Position numbers and translations under genes: made by a program. A DNA stretch of 64,000 bases, from contig NZ_JAAKEL010000003.1 of assembly GCF_011039205.1 (NCBI RefSeq), positions 124,001 to 188,000 of the forward strand. Reading direction: 5' to 3'. Under the pieces are notes generated by a model. It was not told where the DNA came from. It searched no databases and saw only the letters and a program-made list of their open reading frames with translations. The DNA is from Dysgonomonas sp. ZJ279. GTDB taxonomy: Bacteria; Bacteroidota; Bacteroidia; Bacteroidales; Dysgonomonadaceae. Positions 60,914-64,000 of this stretch are shown piece by piece; position 1 is the first letter of the stretch, and the number at the start of each line of letters is the position of its first letter.

Positions 60914-62647
60914 TTAATCTTTACATTCAACTTTTAATCTGAAGCCATCTTGTAGCGAATGGCCTCGTGCTTCTAGGCACTTGTAGTTGCATAACTTGCC
61001 TGCATCTCCCATTTCCGTTGAGGCTGGGAGCATGTCGTATGTGTGATAGGATGAACTTATGTATATAATGATACCGTTGTTTAGTGAGTAAGGTTTGAAA
61101 TGTGTATTTCTGTTAATTCCGAGATAAATATCATAAGGATATGGGCGGTATATTATACTGGAAAACGGTCGCTCTCTATTTGTTTCCACTTCGGTAAGTG
61201 TTGTATACTTGTCTTGTGTGCGTTTGGCAGACCATCCTGCAGATAAAATAAGGAATAACGATATAATACATACGCTTAGTTTTGGTGTCTGAATATCACG
61301 TTTGTTTGTTAGGAAGAAACTTGCACCTCCGGTCATGATGGCGGCAGCTAGTATTCCATGTGCGAATCTGGCATCCGGGCCGTTCATAAACCATGTTATC
61401 AGAATTATGCAGATTACCCCAAAAACAATGTAGGCAGATATTTCGATTTGTTTCCTTCTTATCCATAAGTTTATGCTGGCTGTTATAAGCGATATTGTAG
61501 TCAGAATATAAATAAAAGTAGTTAAAAGATTTATCCATAGAGGGTCTCTGGACTTAGCAGCGGGATGTAGAATTACGGCATTGAAGAAGTGATCGCCTAT
61601 GTGTTTTATGTATTCTTGTTGTTTTATTCCAATGTGTGCAGGTATTTTCCAATCGAAAGAGAATAAATCGATTCCAGAAAAAGGATATATAAGATATCCG
61701 GACAGGATGACGTTTCTTATCAGCCAAGGAGTGACTATGAGTAAGGTTATCGCCAGAGCAAAAAATAACGGGCGATAATTCCTTTCTTTTACTAGGCGAA
61801 ATAATATGTATCCGCTTATTAGAATAAAAGGAGCAATGGATAATTTACAGGTGATTGCAAATATGGGCGCAGCCAGTCCAAGTAAATAATTCTTTTTTAT
61901 AAAATCGGGATAGAGTATAATTTTAGCAATTAGATAATATGCGATAAGATTAGGCAATATATCGGTTGATGTATCGAGCAGAAATTTTATATTTACAAAA
62001 TAGAACAAAACAAAAGAAAAGAGTAAAATAGTTCTTTTGATTTCATATTTAGATGTGAAAAGCTCATGAAAAATCCAAAAGACGAAAAAGATCAGCACGC
62101 ACGATTGAAGGGGATATATAGCTTCACCAAATAAGAACCTAAAGGTGAACATTGCGCTAATTAATAAATAGTTAGAGTTGAAAGCAAACCGATCGTCCAA
62201 GTTGCCCAGTCCGGGAACAACCGAATATTGTTCGTTCCACCGTATATTCTGATGGTGATAAAATACAGAGTCGAACACTCCTTCGACCCAGAGTGATGAG
62301 CACAATATAATCATTATTGCTAGTATTATAATGCCCAATTCTAACTTAGATAATTCCTTTATTTGCGACTTAAATTTTTTTATCTGTTTTTGTAGATATT
62401 TCCTTCTTACAAACCAATAGGCAATACTAATACCTGTACTTACGAAAAGAAAATAATGATTAGACGGTAGCCACAATGACCATACAGATAGCGGAATAAT
62501 AAGTAGTGATAAGCCGAGTAAAAGTTTATCGATTAAATTATATTGTTCCGACTGTTTGCAAAGTTTATTATATATTGAGAGAAATATCTCACCCCATGTT
62601 ACCAGTACAAAGGATATTGTAATCCAAGCTAAAATAAATGCTATCAT
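60914..62647 (-). CDS. Polytopic membrane protein, GT-C or polymerase-like
   Basis: This 577-residue inner-membrane protein has about 12-13 hydrophobic segments covering the first 480 residues, then a soluble C-terminal domain of about 90 residues with GINRNTHFKPYSLNNGIIIYIS and a Cys pair in LCNYKCLEARG. The long periplasmic loop near residues 120-155 (WVEGVFDSVFYHHQNIRW...) is like that of lipid-linked sugar-using GT-C transferases and the LIC_10190-type membrane family. Its substrate is unknown. It begins 26 bases after the thyA stop, so it may be co-transcribed with thyA, without an obvious functional link. Confidence 0.75.
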   Translation of the reverse strand: MIAFILAWITISFVLVTWGEIFLSIYNKLCKQSEQYNLIDKLLLGLSLLIIPLSVWSLWLPSNHYFLFVSTGISIAYWFVRRKYLQKQIKKFKSQIKELSKLELGIIILAIMIILCSSLWVEGVFDSVFYHHQNIRWNEQYSVVPGLGNLDDRFAFNSNYLLISAMFTFRFLFGEAIYPLQSCVLIFFVFWIFHELFTSKYEIKRTILLFSFVLFYFVNIKFLLDTSTDILPNLIAYYLIAKIILYPDFIKKNYLLGLAAPIFAITCKLSIAPFILISGYILFRLVKERNYRPLFFALAITLLIVTPWLIRNVILSGYLIYPFSGIDLFSFDWKIPAHIGIKQQEYIKHIGDHFFNAVILHPAAKSRDPLWINLLTTFIYILTTISLITASINLWIRRKQIEISAYIVFGVICIILITWFMNGPDARFAHGILAAAIMTGGASFFLTNKRDIQTPKLSVCIISLFLILSAGWSAKRTQDKYTTLTEVETNRERPFSSIIYRPYPYDIYLGINRNTHFKPYSLNNGIIIYISSSYHTYDMLPASTEMGDAGKLCNYKCLEARGHSLQDGFRLKVECKD

Positions 62648-62673
62648 CTTAATGTTTACCTCTTAATAGACCT

Positions 62674-63468
62674 TTATACAGCAACTTCCCCTTTTATGTG
62701 TGGGTGTGGATCATATCCTTCGAGAGTAAAATCTTCATATTTAAAATCAAAAATGCTTTTCACATCAGGATTTAAAATCATTTCAGGAAGTGGGCGTAAT
62801 TCACGAGATAATTGTAATTCTACTTGTTCCAGATGATTAGTATATATGTGCGCATCGCCTAAGGTATGTACAAACTCGCCGGCTTGTAATCCTGTCACTT
62901 GTGCCATCATTTTAAGTAACAGAGCATATGATGCAATATTGAATGGTACACCTAGAAATATATCGGCACTACGTTGATAGAGTTGTAAACTAAGTTTTCC
63001 ATCAGCTACATAGAACTGAAAGAAAGCATGACATGGAGGAAGCTTCATATTCGGTATATCAGCAACATTCCATGCATTTACAATTATTCGTCGCGAGTCG
63101 GGATTGTTCTTAATGGTGTTTACAACCTCTGTTATCTGATCTATATGACCGCCATTATAGTCGGGCCACGATCTCCACTGATAACCGTAGATATGACCGA
63201 GATCCCCATTTTCATCAGCCCATTCGTTCCATATACGTACACCATTATCTTGCAGGTATTTTATATTCGTATCTCCTGCCAAAAACCATAGGAGTTCATA
63301 TATAATAGACTTCAGATGTAATTTTTTTGTTGTAATAACAGGAAATCCATCAGCTAAATTATATCTGCTCTGATGCCCGAAAACACTAATGGTGCCTGTA
63401 CCTGTTCTGTCGCTTTTTTCTGTTCCTTCAGCTAAAACTCGCTTAAGAAGGTCGTGATATTGTTTCAT
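62674..63468 (-). CDS. thyA: Thymidylate synthase
   Basis: ThyA methylates dUMP to dTMP using methylenetetrahydrofolate. The folate and substrate motifs are complete: [35 protein letters not shown] in place of the usual insertion, catalytic Cys in [11 protein letters not shown] near residue 146, and [20 protein letters not shown]. The 264-residue length matches E. coli ThyA. The dihydrofolate reductase gene, often next door, is not in the window. A -7 box is at 63495-63502. Confidence 0.98.
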   Translation of the reverse strand: MKQYHDLLKRVLAEGTEKSDRTGTGTISVFGHQSRYNLADGFPVITTKKLHLKSIIYELLWFLAGDTNIKYLQDNGVRIWNEWADENGDLGHIYGYQWRSWPDYNGGHIDQITEVVNTIKNNPDSRRIIVNAWNVADIPNMKLPPCHAFFQFYVADGKLSLQLYQRSADIFLGVPFNIASYALLLKMMAQVTGLQAGEFVHTLGDAHIYTNHLEQVELQLSRELRPLPEMILNPDVKSIFDFKYEDFTLEGYDPHPHIKGEVAV

Positions 63469-63494
63469 ATATTTTATTGCTATTTTTCTAGCTT

Positions 63495-63502
63495 CAAAGG
63501 TA
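63495..63502 (-). promoter_or_regulatory. Candidate promoter of thyA (-7 box TACCTTTG)
   Basis: Exact TAnnTTTG match on the minus strand, directly after the U-run of the upstream terminator and 27 bases before the thyA start. Confidence 0.55.
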
Positions 63503-63505
63503 TAT

Positions 63506-63548
63506 AAAAAAAACGAAAGCTATACTTTTTGATTCAAGTATAGCTTTC
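63506..63548 (-). terminator. Terminator of the response-regulator gene
   Basis: A 13-base perfect stem (63515-63527 with 63536-63548) is followed on the minus strand by G and a U-run (63506-63513). Confidence 0.9.
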
Positions 63549-63570
63549 TATCTGTTGTTCGGATTTAGCT

Positions 63571-64000
63571 TTATTCAGCGCCCTCAGCTTCTTCACTTAC
63601 AGGAGCGATAAGTTTGTAACCTTTACCATGTATGTTAATGATTTCGATACTAGGTGCCGGCTTCAACAGTTTACGCAACTTAGTGATATATACGTCCATG
63701 CTTCGTGCATTGAAATAGTTGTCATCTACCCATATTTGCTTAAGGGCATGATTACGTTCCAATATATCGTTAGCATGAGCACATAAAAGGCCAAGAAGTT
63801 CAGCTTCTTTAGTAGTCAATTTAGTGCTTTCGCCGTTGATAGTCAAAATTTGTTTTTGAGTATCGAACTGCATATTGCTAAACTGATACACTTGTTGTTC
63901 CTTAGTTCTTTTTCCTTTTACGCGACGGAAAATAGCCTCGATACGAAGAACAAGCTCTTCCATGCTGAATGGTTTTGTTATATAATCATCAGCACCTGCT
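63571..64000 (-). CDS. OmpR-family response regulator, N-terminal part outside window (RprY-like)
   Basis: The visible 143 residues are the end of a receiver domain (GADDYITKPFS, with the conserved Lys-Pro) and a complete winged-helix DNA-binding domain: LTTKEAELLGLLCAHANDILERN, then the recognition region NARSMDVYITKLRKLL and the wing HGKGYKL. The frame remains open to the window edge, so the first roughly 90 residues are missing. The pattern resembles RprY of Bacteroides fragilis, an OmpR-type regulator, though a different paralog is possible. A histidine kinase is not visible here and would lie upstream. Confidence 0.92.
   Translation of the reverse strand, partial: AGADDYITKPFSMEELVLRIEAIFRRVKGKRTKEQQVYQFSNMQFDTQKQILTINGESTKLTTKEAELLGLLCAHANDILERNHALKQIWVDDNYFNARSMDVYITKLRKLLKPAPSIEIINIHGKGYKLIAPVSEEAEGAE

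Overview
The window is a chromosomal stretch from a member of the Bacteroidales. Codon and base use are AT-rich, and the content and gene order suggest a Dysgonomonas- or Parabacteroides-like organism, but genus is an inference. The evidence for the phylum is direct. There is a SusC/SusD pair, several lipoproteins with a Cys after a short signal peptide, TonB-type outer-membrane barrels, and a typical Bacteroidetes set of DUF2851, DUF349, DUF5686 and DUF1212/DUF3815 proteins. Start codons lack Shine-Dalgarno sequences. Many genes are preceded by the Bacteroidetes promoter form TTTG - about 19 bases - TAnnTTTG; three to four cases match almost perfectly.

Layout. 1-5.6 kb: the end of a SusC/SusD nutrient-uptake operon, then a convergent secreted FISUMP-domain protein. 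6-11 kb (minus): an operon of recO, a membrane-anchored MutS-like ATPase, a DUF2851 protein and a DUF6051-like protein. 11.2-20.4 kb (plus): HAD phosphatase, ribF, an RRM RNA-binding protein, yceD-rpmF-fabH, a GH29 fucosidase lipoprotein, a small lipoprotein, der and smpB. 20.5-26.4 kb (plus): a polytopic membrane protein, metH and a zinc/manganese-type ABC permease. 26.5-32 kb (minus): a DUF349 repeat protein and a large TPR lipoprotein of the PorW/SprE type. 32.4-39.2 kb (plus): acyl-CoA ligase, a one-TM protein, ettA and a DUF5686 outer-membrane protein. 39.2-49.4 kb: a lipid kinase, a cysteine desulfidase/ThrE-type exporter operon, aroA, ppc, a PEP-carboxykinase-like P-loop protein and a small Cys-rich protein. 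49.7-49.9 kb (minus): a cobalamin riboswitch. 50-55.3 kb (minus): hslR-pth-rplY, a GH78-like glycosidase, gpmA and yaaA. 55.5-57.8 kb: a TonB-type receptor. 57.9-60.7 kb (minus): the ribosomal cluster rplM-rpsI-rpsB-tsf. 60.9-64 kb (minus): a polytopic membrane protein, thyA and the C-terminal part of an OmpR-type response regulator cut by the window edge.

Most of the window is housekeeping: ribosome assembly and translation (yceD, rpmF, der, smpB, ettA, hslR, pth, rplY, rplM, rpsI, rpsB, tsf), cofactor and one-carbon metabolism (ribF, metH, thyA), and central carbon (ppc, gpmA, aroA). The less ordinary parts are the cobalamin riboswitch, which carries two blocks of 7-base repeats and has no classic B12 gene behind it; the PEPCK-like protein beside ppc; the linked cysteine desulfidase and split ThrE exporter; the membrane-anchored MutS-like protein; and the orphan metal permease behind metH. 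I saw no tRNA, insertion sequence, prophage, CRISPR array or rRNA.
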